A DNA stretch of 64,000 bases from the NCBI GenBank assembly GCA_946699065.1, contig CAMPDV010002366.1, positions 1 to 64,000 of the forward strand, in the 5' to 3' direction. This document shows, piece by piece, positions 51,390-63,278 of the stretch. A program made the translations under genes and the position numbers. The notes beneath the pieces are model-generated. The model did no database searches and was not told the origin of the DNA. It worked only from the letters and a program-made list of their open reading frames with translations. The stretch is from Loxodes magnus (lineage: Eukaryota > Ciliophora > Karyorelictea > Loxodida > Loxodidae). How positions within the stretch are numbered: position 1 is the stretch's first letter; every line of letters starts with the position of its first letter.

Positions 51390-52795
51390 ATATAAATAGT
51401 TTTATAATAAAAAATAATATTTATAATAAATTATAGCAACTTTTATACATTTATCACTTTATTGTAGCAATAAACTATTTTATAGAGTTTATTTTTTAAT
51501 TTTGCTAGTAATTCACTCAAATTAAAAAAGTTTAGTTTAAAATAGAATAGTTTTTTGAGATAAAAACTCTAATTTAATTTCGTCTGTTATAACAATAAAA
51601 AATAACGAGATTTTAATTAAAAAGCTTTAAGAAAAAATTAAAAAAAGTTTATTATAATTGTCCCTTAAACTCCACTCGAATTGAGATCAACAAAAGATAA
51701 AGTTTTAAAAGAAAATTCTAAAGAGTAAATAATATGAAAAATTAAGCAAATTATTTTAATTACATAAGATTATATTTTTCTCAGCAAATCTTTTGCTTTT
51801 TAAAAAGTATACTTAATTATATCAACCTTTTAATTATACTAATTCTAATTTTTTTGAATTTCTTCTTTTTCTTTTTCAAGAAAATTAGCAAATTAAATCT
51901 TAAAAATTAGGTTTATCAAAAAAAATTAATGTGTAAATATTATTATTTTATTTATACTTTTTTATAAATAATTACATATCTAATTTTTAAACTTAAAATT
52001 AATAAAATATCTCATATTTCATCATTTTCTAAATCCAAATGTCTTAAATTCTAAATAGAATATAATCATTTTATTTTGATATATAAAATATATCTGGATA
52101 AGCTGGATTTATGCCTTTTTTTAATTTATTTTAGAAAAATAAAAAATAATATAAAAATGTTTTATTTAATTTTAACTAGGTTCAACAATAAAGTTATATT
52201 TTTTAATTATTTACATAAACTTTTTTTTGTTCAAGCTAGATAAATTAAAAAGCATCTAAAATTTAATTAAAACATAATTATTCTTTTGTTCATTTAGGAA
52301 AAATATTTATTTTTCATTCTTTAAAAAACTTACATAAGCTTAAAGTAAATTCCAAGTAGTTAGCTTCTATAAATTTGGGAAATTTAACTCTTGTAAAAGG
52401 AAAAAAGATAATTAGTTCTCAAGCTTAAATAAAGATTTAAGTTTATATAAATATAAATGATATTGACTTAAACTAAAAACATATTTTTTTAATTATTTTA
52501 TCTTTTGAATAAATAGCATTTGAAAATATTTTTATTTATTACTTGCTTTTTAAAATTGAAATGATAAATTAACCAATACTTATCAACTTAAATTCTTATA
52601 ATTTGCTATTTTGAATTTATAAAGTTATTTATTTTGCAATTATATAAGAATAAATTAATTTCTTATATTAAGTTAATATAGAAAGAAAGTAAAAAAATTA
52701 AATATTTTAATTTTTTTATTGTTTAAGATGCTTAAAATTTTTTAAATGCTTAGAATTTAATTTTCTACAACTTATGCTAATTTTGATTGATATGG
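51390..52795. other. A/T-rich stretch, no gene recognised
   Basis: No motif, RNA gene or long repeat seen on either strand. Confidence 0.4.
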
Positions 52796-52799
52796 AAAA

Positions 52800-53075
52800 G
52801 TAATTAAATTAAATTAAAACAGTTTCGCTTTTTGGCTTTATTGAACTCACATAAGGGTTCAAGTTCTTGCTTCTTTCTACGATACCACCTAAATAATATT
52901 TGCCTTTCTTCATGAAAGGCTAGAAAGGGTGAGATCAGATTGGAATTATTTTGCACGCAAGGCTAAAAACTTCCAAAAAGTGTTGGTGTTCAGTAATAAC
53001 TGCGCACCTCTGATTATCATATTAGGAATTCGAGTAATCCGCAGTCAATTTCCATCATCTTCATTTTTTATATGG
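52800..53075 (-). repeat. Probable SINE-like repeat, single copy here
   Basis: An island of higher G+C ending on the minus strand with a TTTAATTTAATTTAATTA tail, the same style as family D. It also contains GGTGCGCAG. It has no second copy in the window. A short protein-like frame exists (HEERQILFRWYRRKKQELEP), so a coding origin is not excluded. Confidence 0.4.
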
Positions 53076-53079
53076 AAAA

Positions 53080-54230
53080 CTAATAAAAATTATTAAATAA
53101 AAGCATATTATAAAATTCACTCAAAGAAAGAAAATTATTTAAATTTCTTTGGCAAGCATTTTTCTAAAACTCAAGGTAATTAAAAATAGTTTACTTATTA
53201 AAAAGATTTATTACGTTTATTTATTTTATTAATAATTAACAAATTTTATGTTTTATATAATCGAAAACGATTTAGCAAAAAATTTGAATAAATTATTAAA
53301 TTAATATTCTTCATGATAGTTTAATTATCCTCGTTTATTAAATATACTTGATAATAAAAAATGCATACGAAAATAAAAATTCTATTAGTTAATATGATCA
53401 TAATATTTTAAATAAGATAGAATATCAGCAAATATTTTCTAATAATCATATAATAATATTTAATTAATGTGGCACCATATCTAACAGGGTCACTACATTA
53501 AAAAGTTCGGTGTTTAAAAATAATAATTAACTTGAATTCGCTTTGATTTTCGCTGTTATGAATTTTGATGAGCTTTAAATTATTTTTAATTTATTGCCAT
53601 AAATCAAATCCCAATCCTTTTTTATTGAATTAGCTGATTGATATTTAAATATAGGGAATTTCTTTATTAGCTTTAAATATTTTTCTGTAGAGCTACAGAA
53701 CCTCTTGATTGTAATAAATTCAAAATAAAAATTTTCATTAATTTTCTATTTATCTTTTATATTTTATTTAAATTAATAATAACTTCTTACTTACTATCTC
53801 GTCACTTGCAATAACAATATATCATTATTCTCCAATAGGCAATCTCTTAAGTTAGTAATTATAATTCTATAATAATTGGGCCGTTGGGGTATTAAGGTTG
53901 CTCTGTTTTAGAGTTTTTTTTATTTTAAATTTCCTTTAAAATCTATTCTGTTATGAGATTCTTCCTTAAATTTGCTGCAAGTACGGATTTAGAGTTAATT
54001 CCTACCTTAAAATTGAGTTTTTAGATTTTAAAATTTACATAAAGTTTATTAAATCTCAAGTTCGTTACCAAAGATCACTAATAGCCTTTATTAGTTTTTA
54101 ATTTTCCATCTAAAAAAGGAAAAAATAATTGATCATATCCTGCTAAGAGTTATCAGGCTTTGCTGAAAATGTTTGGTATTTCTTAGGTGCAATAATATAA
54201 TATTATGAACTATTAGCAAATTAAATATAG
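53080..54230. other. No clear gene; may hold decayed RT
   Basis: Lies upstream of a retrotransposon C-terminus and might carry the decayed remainder of its RT, but I could not identify RT motifs. Confidence 0.3.
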
Positions 54231-54239
54231 TTTATTTTT

Positions 54240-54671
54240 ATTTATATTTCAAATATATTTTTACTGTTTAAAGGAGATAAAATAAAAAAATTTAGTTCTT
54301 ATAATTTTCAATAAGAACTTAGTAATCGCCACATTAACGTTAGATATAGCATTATTTGCTTATGTGGCTAAGACTTTGATGAAATTGATCATATTTTTTA
54401 TTGCTACTATGCAGACATTATTGAGGAACTTGAAAGTCATAAAGCTTTTAAAGAAAAAGACAAGAAGAAGCTAATTCTTTATGACTAAAACTATATAAAC
54501 AAACATTTTTCAAAAAATCAAATTCCTAAAATAGACAAATTAATCAAAAATTTTCATTCTAAATTACTAAAAAAGCGTATTGAAATGTTTGAACTACAAG
54601 ATGAGCTTTTAGAAGAGTTTCAAGAAGGAAAAAAGACAAATTGCATCATGACAATAAATAAAAATATATGA
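54240..54671 (+). pseudogene. 3' end of a LINE ORF (C-terminal zinc finger)
   Basis: Frame ending at TGA 54669-54671. It contains FSSYNFQQELSNRHINVRYS, then CLCGQDFDEIDHIFYC, a C-x-C-x7-H-x3-C finger with the same spacing as CICGEYDTLQHVMEC in the complete retrotransposon. A Lys/Glu-rich tail follows. Upstream RT is not recognisable, so this is a 5'-truncated or decayed element of a different family. Confidence 0.65.
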
Positions 54672-54679
54672 TAGAGAAA

Positions 54680-56090
54680 GAACAAGAAGAAGCTTGATTA
54701 ACATTTACAAACTTTTATCTTTCAACATTTTGTAATATTTATAGTCTAAGCTATATTTATTGGAACTATGTCTCAATATTCTTAAATATTGAAACTATTA
54801 TATTTTAATTAATATTAATAAAAAAATTTAGAGTAGATAAAAAAGGAAATATTGCTATAATATACTTAAATAAAATTATAATTAATGGAGTATTATTTAT
54901 GTATCAACTCCTTTCTTTACAACTTTTACTCTTCTCATTAATAAATTAGTATTGAAATAAAATACTTAAGGCTTATAATTTTCTTTAAGTTTAATAAATA
55001 AACTGTTTAAATTTTATTTTTTTACCCCGTTACTATTATTAATTTTAAACTCCGAAAAAAGGAAAAATTAAATTATTTTTATATTTAGATTAGTTTTAAA
55101 TTCGATTTGCTAGTATTAATTTATTTTTAAAGCTGTATTAGAGGAAAAGATTCTTTGTTTAAGAAGTTATTCTTATTACTTAGATTTATATTTTTGTTTC
55201 GTCCCTTCTAATTTTTTTAAGTAATTTTGTTTATTGCTGTTTTAAAAAAAATTTTCATCAAATTTACTTTTTTCAGTTAAGACTCATTAAAAAAAGTTTA
55301 GTCGATTCCTAAAATCGCTTTTCTTTAAAATCTCTTCGCAAAAGAAGGTATTACAATTTTGTCAAATTTAAAGTCACCTTTTACAATCTCCGATATCCAA
55401 ACTCTATTTCTTTTTTTTTAAATTTAATTCGCCCCAAAAATTTCCTGTAGTGTAAAACTCTGAGCGAAAAACAAAAATACATTTTTCACAATTTAATTAT
55501 ATATATACTCTTATTTCTTGTTTTCCTTTAATTCAAAATCAAAATCAAAAAAATTTTATCAAGATCAAAATCAAAAATTTTTTAAAGTTTGCCTTTCTTT
55601 TAATTTTTATTTAATCTTAAATTTTTTCATCCCGATTTCCCTAATTTTATTCTTTCCGAAAAATGTTCTCTAGAGTAAAACGCTGAGCAAGAATAATTTT
55701 TTATTTTTACAATTTCAAACTTGAACTACCATTTAAATTTCAGAAGAAATTAATATAATAATTTTTACTATCCTAAAACATTTTATATACATAGAAATAA
55801 GATTAATTATCAAACTTGCTTTGAAAAAATTCTCTTTGAAACAAAAAAAAATTCTTAAAATAATAAATTTATAACTAAACTTTGCTTAAAATGTAAACAT
55901 TAAAAAAATGAAAGAATAGAATAAACGCAAAAAAAATTAAATATTGCTAAAAGGATAGCTTTATCAGTCCACCTCAAAAATGTTTTTTTATTTTATAAAT
56001 TAGTTAAAAAAATAAAAACTAACTAGTAAATTCTGCTTGAAATACATTTTTTTTATAAATCTTTAATTAAAAAATAAAACATTCTAAAAA
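54680..56090. other. A/T-rich stretch with a short diverged repeat pair
   Basis: No gene recognised. Two diverged direct copies of a 50-bp motif occur at about 55438-55490 and 55660-55720 (TTTCCTGTAGTGTAAAACTC...GAGC versus GTTCTCTAGAGTAAAACGC...GAGC). Short CAAAATCAAAATC repeats lie between them. Confidence 0.4.
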
Positions 56091-56094
56091 TTTT

Positions 56095-56928
56095 TCAAAA
56101 CTAATAGAAAACTTACTTAAAAAACTTTAAACTACTTTTATAATTAACTTTAATCGTAAAAATTAAAATTTTAAATGTACATACCCACTCTTTTGCAACT
56201 TTCCACTTTCTCACAATTCCATCCTTGGCTCCAGATACTAACCATCTGTTGTCACCACTCAATGCTATAGAATATATTGCTCCTGTATGTCCTTAAAGCG
56301 TCTATATACACTCACCCATATTAAAATTCCAAATTTTTATTGTTTGATCCCAGGAACTAGAAAATATAACGCTCGAATCAGTACTAATTTAAATTCTATA
56401 TGAAGTACCTGTATACCCTTCCAGAGTTCGAATAAGCTGACCAGTTGAGAAATACCAGCTCTTTATCTTCTTATCGTAATTTCCGGAGACAATTTATTTC
56501 ATGTCACTTGTTAAAGCTACAGAGACAACGTAACTCGAATGACCCTTCAAAGTTCTCGTACATTTTCCAGTCTTGAAATCCCAATTATTTATCGTCTTAT
56601 CTGGCTTTCCTGAACCAGATACAATTCATTTTATGTTACTTGTTAAAGCTACAGATTAAACTGAATACTAATGATCATTCAATACTTAGTCTAAAATATT
56701 AAAGAATTACCTTGAGATTAGTCGTAGGAAATTTTTTAAATCAATTTTTAAAAGAATAGGCTCGGCAGAATTTCAAATTTAAATAGAAGAAAGGGTATTC
56801 TTCCAAAAGACTGGTTTCTTGTTCTTAAAATTTTTCGTAAAAAAATAATTTTAGTAAATTGTGCTTCTTTCTTCTCCATTTTTAACTTTTATAACTGAAT
56901 TTTAAAATTTCTAAATTAAAGTACTCAT
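56095..56928 (-). CDS. WD40-repeat protein
   Basis: Frame of 278 codons, ATG 56928-56926 to TGA 56097-56095. An N-terminal stretch of about 75 residues precedes four WD40 units with the GH...WD pattern: IVSGSGKPDKTINNWD; LKGHSSYVVSVALTSD then KIKSWYF; SSSWDQTIKIWNF; LQGHTGAIYSIALSGD then VRKWKV. TGA stands for Trp only early (IQIWNS, IKWIVSG); all later Trp codons are TGG. Four blades are too few for a closed propeller, and the last 28 codons look non-coding, so the gene may be a fragment. An intron-like GTAATT...TTTTAG at 56691-56710 lies in frame and is best left unspliced. WD40 proteins are scaffolds. Confidence 0.82.
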
Positions 56929-57177
56929 CTTAATAATTTTCCTTATATAATTTCAATTCAATTAAATAATCAATTTATTTATTTATTTATTAAGATACTT
57001 ATAAGTACAAAAATTAAAATTCTACTTTTTGCCTTAAATCCAAACAATTATAAAATTGTTTTTATACAGTTGATTAAACATAGCTTTTACGATTTTAATT
57101 ATTTATATATTTTTACTTAAAAAAGTATAAATTATTATATCAAAAGGCTTTTTTAATTTAATTAATTATAAACTAAA

Positions 57178-57310
57178 TGTAAAAAAGAGTTTAGCATTCT
57201 CTGGGGTTTCAACCAGGTACTTGCTGCCATTTTCTTAACGAGGATGGATACCACGACCTTCTTGATTAAGTGGTAGGTAACCACTGTTGATCTCAGTCTA
57301 TCCAGCAAAT
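57178..57310 (-). repeat. Conserved 3' module of short CCHC element, copy c
   Basis: CCACTTAATCAAGAAGGTCGTGG-like block, then CTGGTTGAAACCCCAGAG with T-arm-like pairing, then an A/T tail. Same order as copies a and b. Confidence 0.65.
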
Positions 57311-57399
57311 ATTTTTCTCTTATAAATTCCATTTGATGTAATTCAAAGTTTGTTAATTTAAGTTCATGTTCTGTTTTGTTCTTTTTCGTTCAGTTTTTT

Positions 57400-57998
57400 T
57401 CAGGTTATGCATTTCTTTATTAAATGAAATCTTGATTTGCAGTATCAAAATTGTTTAAGTTTTTATCTTGATTATTTTTTATAAATATCTTGTTTTCTAT
57501 CTTTTCTAATCTTTTTATTATATTCTGATCTTAAATTTTGATTTATGAGATTTCTTCTTTTTTTATTTAAGTTGGAGTTTTTTCTAATTCCATTATTTGA
57601 TTATTGGGTAAGTTTGATTAAGATTATCTTCATAATTATTCTTCTGTTATTAATTGATTTTATATTAGTTATTTTCTTAAGATTGTTAATTCATTATCCT
57701 GAAAATCAATATTACTCATAAGTTCTCTTATTTATATGCTTTGGTTATATATGGTTTCTTTGTATCCGGAAATTTATTTTTTCATTTGTTCGACTTAATT
57801 TTAGAGTTTTTAATATGGGTCATTTTTTTATTCTTCTACTTATTACATTCCAACCATCACTTTACCTTTGGAAGAAGAACTAGATTCTGATGTATTCATC
57901 TACTTTTATTTTTCTTTGCTCGCCTTTCTTTTGGTTTTTCTATTTTAGTTTCTAGAAAGGCGAATCGACTATTCCGTTTTTACCATGCAATTTTCCAT
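57400..57998 (-). CDS. Short-element coiled-coil/CCHC protein, copy c
   Basis: ATG 57998-57996 (MENCMVKTEQSIRLSRNQNR) leads to ESSSSSKGKVMVG and a coiled coil (IQIRELMSNIDFQDNELTIL). One base seems missing near 57450, after which the frame gives FWYCKSRFHLIKKC and TGA 57402-57400. The first knuckle Cys is Phe. Trp is TGA. The frame break and lost Cys suggest a dead copy. Confidence 0.62.
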
Positions 57999-58009
57999 TT
58001 TTTTATATA

Positions 58010-58680
58010 TATCAAAATTCTTATAACTAAAAATTTATATCCTTATTATAATAACTTTACTATGCATTTATTAATCATAACTTATTTGATTTTTATATCA
58101 AAAGAGTCTTAATTAAATAACCTTTTTTTATAAATCCTAATAATGATAAACAAAATAATACCATTGCTTTAAAATCTACTGCTATTAATTATTCCTTTAC
58201 ACTTACATTTAATCAAACAAATGAGTTCTTTAAAGTTTTCATTATTTAAAAAATAATAAAATTAAAATATAAAAAGCATCAAATTATTTAAATTAAAGTA
58301 TTTATCTTTCTAATTTATGAGATATAATAATTAAATTGTTCACTTTCTTACTACTATTTCAATTACATTTTTTATTTATAAAGATCCACTAAATGGAAGA
58401 AAATACATACATTTTTTTTGAAGAATAAAGGAATCAAAGAAATAATTGCAAAAATTAAAATAAAACAAATAAAAAAATCTTAAACGAAATTTGACTGAAG
58501 GAATCAAATGAATAAATAAAAAAAATTAAGAATAAAAATACTTTAAAATTCTTAAATAAAAGGAAAAATGAATTAAATGCAAAACACATCTAAAGGTTAA
58601 AAAGGAAAAGCCGGAAAAAAAAACTTTTCTAAACTTACTTAAATCAGTAACTCAAAAAAAATCGACACATTTACATTCTT
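58010..58680. other. No gene recognised
   Basis: A/T-rich sequence between two minus-strand coding stretches; no motif seen. Confidence 0.3.
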
Positions 58681-58689
58681 CACTTACTT

Positions 58690-59520
58690 TTCCTGGTAAT
58701 CTTATCTCTCTTATATTTTTACTTGGCTTCTATACTTTTTTCATACTCCTCTTATTTTTTTGCTCTACTTTTCTTAGGAATCTATTCAATCTTAATTTTT
58801 TAATTTTTTAAGCTTGTCTACTCATAGCTTTTCCAATAATATGTCATTACTCTTTTTATTACTTTTCTTACTCGATTTTTCACTTTACTTATAAATTTCA
58901 TCGATCTAATTTTTTTTAAGATAAAGTCTTTTAAACTACATTTCAGGCATTTTTTCATTTTCACTTCTTTATCTGACTATATTTATAAATCTTAGCATTC
59001 TTTCATTTTTTTAACATTTATTCTTTCTAAATTTTCTGTTCAAAATTTTTTATTTTTTCGTTTCTGTACCTTTCTAGGCTTTTATATGATTTCATAATTA
59101 CTTTCTTCTAATCTCTTTTCTTTTTTAGCCAAAATTCATAATTCTTCTACTGCTACACTTTTTTACTTTTTTATCTTCGAATTCTTATCTTTTTTTATTT
59201 GGTTACCCTGATAACTCATAGAGCTTTTACTTTCTTATGACAGATACTCAAACTTATTTAGTTGATTTCTCTCTTTACATTTACTTATCTTAGAATAATT
59301 ATATTATTTATTTTTTTATTTTTCATAATTAACGACTCTAAGCTTTGCCTTCTTTTACAGAATTCAGACTCTTTTCGATGTATTTTTATTATATTTTTGG
59401 ATTATGTCGATATTTATTTTAAAAGTGACTCGATCTGTTTTTTGAAAAACTTTTCAAAGAAATTTCTGTTTGATTTTATTTGATTGCGTTTATTAAGCTT
59501 TTTATTTTACTTTTTTAATT
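58690..59520 (-). CDS. Unrecognised Lys-rich protein
   Basis: Minus-strand frame with very basic, helical text for about 270 codons: FEDKKVKKCSSRRIMNFGQK, KCQKNERMLRFINIVRQRSE, LYLKKNQIDEIYKQSEKSSK and LLEKLWVDKLKKLKNQDWID. Trp codons are TGA. Neither the start nor the end is defined; a donor-like GTAAGTG occurs near 58695. No Cys/His cluster or membrane segment. Could be a chromatin or cytoskeletal protein; this is a guess from charge only. Confidence 0.42.
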
Positions 59521-59992
59521 TAACTTGTCAAAATTAAGATTTTTTCTGGAAAACTTTTGTTAGTTTAAAATATTTTATGAATCTTAATTAAAAAGCGAAT
59601 AAGAGATCGAAAAACTTATGTTTAAGATAACATATCAGCACTCAATTGTTCTTTCCTTTTGTTTGCAAACATCTTTAAAATAGAAGAATACTATAAGCAG
59701 CAAGTTTTTCTACTATTTCTTCTTTTTATCTAAATCAATTTTGAGTATATTTTAAGTAATTGACAATATATCAAAGATTTATTTAAATTGAGATCAAATC
59801 ATTTAATTCTTAAAATTTATTCTGTGGGATCATTTATAAATACTTATGTTGTCATATTTAAGACCCATTGCTATCCTATTTTCTTTCTAGTTGGTATTTT
59901 ATGTTTCTTTTTTGAAATGAGATCCCTATTTAGATTTATTTTTTATAGTTTAATTTAATTTAAAGCTCAGTTCAATTTTTATAATTATAAAG

Positions 59993-60601
59993 ATGTCACA
60001 ATCTTTTAGGTGCCCCAAATGCTCGTATTATTTCGATTCTAAACTACGAATTCCTAAAGCTCTTCCTTGTGGACATCAAGCTTGCAAAAAATGCATTCTA
60101 GAAGAATACTTGAAAAATAGCTTTAACAAGTGTCCAAAATAATAGTGCTAATAAATTTCGATAGTTGATCCTAAAAGATCGATAGGTCATAAAGGAATTA
60201 AAAGCAAAAACTAGAAACCAAAACTAAATATCGAGTAAAGTTAAAATTAGATAGTTTATTAGCAAAAAATATTAAAAAAGCCAAAAGAAATAAAAGTTTA
60301 GATTGTAACAGAGAATAAGGAAAAAATAGATGTAATCATAGGGAAGAAAGATACAATTTAGGAACTGAAACTTAAAATATAAAAACAAGAAGGAATTGAT
60401 CCTGACTTTTATGAACTTTACAGTGGAGAAAAAAAAATAGATAAATGGTGGAATAATCTAGCATACGTTAAAGGAGATGTTTAGTTACTACTTATATTGA
60501 AGAACTGTAAGTAAATAAGACTTAAAGGATGTGAGAAACTAGATTCCTTTAGAAAGTAAAAAACTAATTAAGAAAGTACTATATAAATGAGTAGTTTTTG
60601 A
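59993..60601 (+). CDS. RING finger plus ubiquitin-like domain protein
   Basis: Intact frame of 203 codons, ATG 59993 to TGA 60599-60601. Residues about 7-52 form a RING: CPKC, then PCGHQACKKC, then CPKQQC (C3HC4-type spacing). After a Lys-rich linker, residues about 100-175 read as a ubiquitin-like fold: strands KVQIVTENKEKIDVIIGKKD, helix TIQELKLKIQKQEGIDPD, then FYELYSGEKKI and LLLILK. There is no terminal Gly-Gly, so it is not a conjugatable modifier. RING plus UBL suggests an E3 ligase that also docks on the proteasome or another ubiquitin receptor (inference). Both Trp codons are TGG. The intron-like array starts about 30 bp downstream. Confidence 0.85.
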
Positions 60602-60629
60602 ATAAATGATTTTTTGACATGGTATATAA

Positions 60630-63070
60630 AGTAATAATAGAACGAAAACTTGAAAACCAATAGGGAGGTGAAAATAGATAAATATAGAAGAAAGTACAAA
60701 ATTATAAAGAAGATAAAAAAAAATTCTTTAAAAGTAAAGAATAAATATGAAGGAAGTAATTATTAAAAAAGCATGTAATAAATTAATTATAAGTGAGTAA
60801 AAACTAAAAGATTAGAAAGTAATAGTTTAAGAATGAGAATGTAAGTATCTAATATAAAGTTTGTAAGAAAATGAATTATAAAGGAAGTAAGAATTTAAAA
60901 GAGAATGTAAGAAATAATGTAGATTGTAAATAATAAAATAAAGGTGGTAAAATAATAAATTAAGAAAGTAATTTTTGATGTACAGCTAGTATCTCTTTAA
61001 AGAAAGGAGGTAAAAAATAAGAAAAGATGGTTTTAGTTTTGATATAGAATGTAAAAATCGATTAACTATAGATGGTAAAGTGTAGCAAGAATTTATAGAA
61101 TGTGAGATATTCTAAAGATCCTAATAGTGAGTAAGTTAATTCAATTTCTATAGATGGAAAGAAATTTTAATCCTTAAAGATGGTTTGAATTTTTTAGAAC
61201 TTATAGATTGTAAGTTATGTGAATAATTATAGTTGGTAGCTAATTAAAATATTAATAGAGAGTAAGATGCAAATAATTATAGGAAGTAAAATATAGTAAT
61301 GTCTATAGTTAGTAAGTTACCTAAAACCTACACAGAAGGTAAGAATATAAATTTTTTAGGGGGCAAATAATTTAAACGTTATTTAGATTGTAAAGGTTAT
61401 AAATGATAGTTGGATAACTTATTTAAGAATTTGTTGAGAGTCATTTTTTTATATAAATAGATAGTAAATCTTCTTAAAGGTTAATTAGCAAGTGAGTTTT
61501 AAATATTTAAAGTAAGTAAGATTTTCAAAGCATTTACTGCATGTAATTTATTTTAATCTTTATAAATCTTTATATTTACAGTGGGTAAGAAAGGCTTAAT
61601 ATTTAAGGTTAAAGATATTTTAAATATTTATAGGAGGTAAAATTCGCATATAATTATAGGAATTGGTATATTTTAAGTAAATCATGATGGTTGACAATTT
61701 AATTATGCATAGGGAGTAAGTTATTTGAATCCGCTTTAATAGGCAAGATACTTAAAATATTTAAAGACTGTAAACATTTTATTTTATTTGAAGTTAGTAA
61801 GATATTTTAAATTCTTTATTCGGTAAGTTATTTGACCAGCTTTAGATCGTAACGAGATATAAATTTTAATAGAAAGTAAGATATATAAATATCTTAAGTG
61901 AGTAAATTATTTTAATAACTATAGCATGTAAGAAATTTAAATATTATAGCAAGTAAGTTGGCTTAATCATCTAATGCAGGTAAGAACTTTTGAATATTTA
62001 TAGGAGGTAAGTTGTTTAAATGTTAAAAGACAGTTGATAATTAAATATTCTAGGGAGTAAGATATAAAAATTGTAAAGGAAGTGAGTTATTTTAATTTTA
62101 TAGTTTGTTAGAATTATTAAATTAAATAGATTGTAAGTAGCTTTAAGAGTTTATAGTGGGTATTGTATTTAAATGCTTTAAGAATGTTTGAAATTAAATT
62201 TATTATAGTGAGTAAATGGCTTAAAATGACTTTAGATGATAAGATACTTTAAATATTATAGATAGTAAAATCTTAATAATTTATAGTTAATAAGAGAATT
62301 TCATTATTTTAGACCGTAAAAAGCTTAAAATATATAAGGCAGTAAGTAATTTTAAACATTTTAGAAAGTAATATATTTGAATGACTATAGTCAGCAAGAT
62401 GCCTTTAATATTTTAGATGGTAATTTAACTTTAAACTCTAAAGGCTGTTATATGTTGAAAATATTTATAGAGGGTTAATTATAAATATTTAAAGAAAGTA
62501 AGATACTATAAATATTTAATGATTGTTCATAATTTTAGAATTATAGGGGGTTAGACTATTTAATTATTAATAGATAGCAAGATTTTTTAAATACTTATAG
62601 TTGGTAAGACACTTTAAATTTATAGAGAGTAAGAAGATTTTAGTTCTTTATAGAATGTATTATTACTATCTTACTCACAGTTTGTAAATATTAAAACTGT
62701 TAAAGACGGTATTTTTAACTTATTTTTAGAAGGTATATTTTTGACTTTAGGTTTCTTTTTTATTTTCAGATTGTTAGAGTTAATTATTAGATCGTTATTC
62801 ATTATTTAAGCTTGTATTTATTTATATAAGCTTGTACTATTTAATTTAGTCAGTAATGTAATAAAGTAGAATGTATTTAATAATTATAGGGGGTAATAAC
62901 TTATTTTAAAGAAAGTAAACTCCTAAAATAAGGTAAATTTTTATTTTCAGAATGTTGCTGTGATTTTCTATTTCATTCAGATTTTTTATTATAGGATGTT
63001 ATTTACCAATTATAGGATGTAATTTAGTTTAGAAGTGAGATTTTATTATTATAGAGTGTAAATTTTGAAA
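60630..63070 (+). repeat. Array of intron-like units with 3-nt spacers
   Basis: About 90 consecutive units. Each has an acceptor-like end (commonly TATAG, TTTAG, TAAAG or TTCAG), then exactly three variable bases, then a donor-like start (commonly GTAAG, GTAAA or GTTAG). Interiors are A/T-rich and often contain TTTAAAT or TTAAT. In the middle (61800-62270) successive GT starts lie 23 to 27 bp apart, mostly 25-27; after about 62750 the units shorten to about 20 bp, yet the three-base gap remains. The triplets vary freely (AAA, TGA, CAT, CAA, GAG, ATT, TTG). The plus strand has the splice polarity. A few units miss the rule (0- or 6-base gaps, GA or GC instead of GT). Function unknown. Confidence 0.8.
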
Positions 63071-63278
63071 GCAGTCGAAACATTTAACGTTTAACTCTTA
63101 TTTAATTTTATCTATTAAATTACCTTATTGTGTAGTTTATTAATGTAACTATTAAATGCTTGTGCGTTATCTAAAAGTAAGGTAATACTCTATATTTAAT
63201 TTTAATTTCCAGTTATTGCATTTTTATTACTCTGTTCTTTTTAGTATAAGTATATGTTATTTTATTTAATAATTTATA

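Noticed and set aside
56691..56710. 20-nt intron (GTAATT...TTTTAG) in the WD40 gene
   Set aside because: The unspliced frame already connects the N-terminal part to the WD40 repeats; splicing would break the frame.
60630..63070. Simple minisatellite or CRISPR-like array
   Set aside because: There is no constant repeat sequence: only splice-like dinucleotides and the three-base gap are kept and the period changes. The host is a eukaryote.
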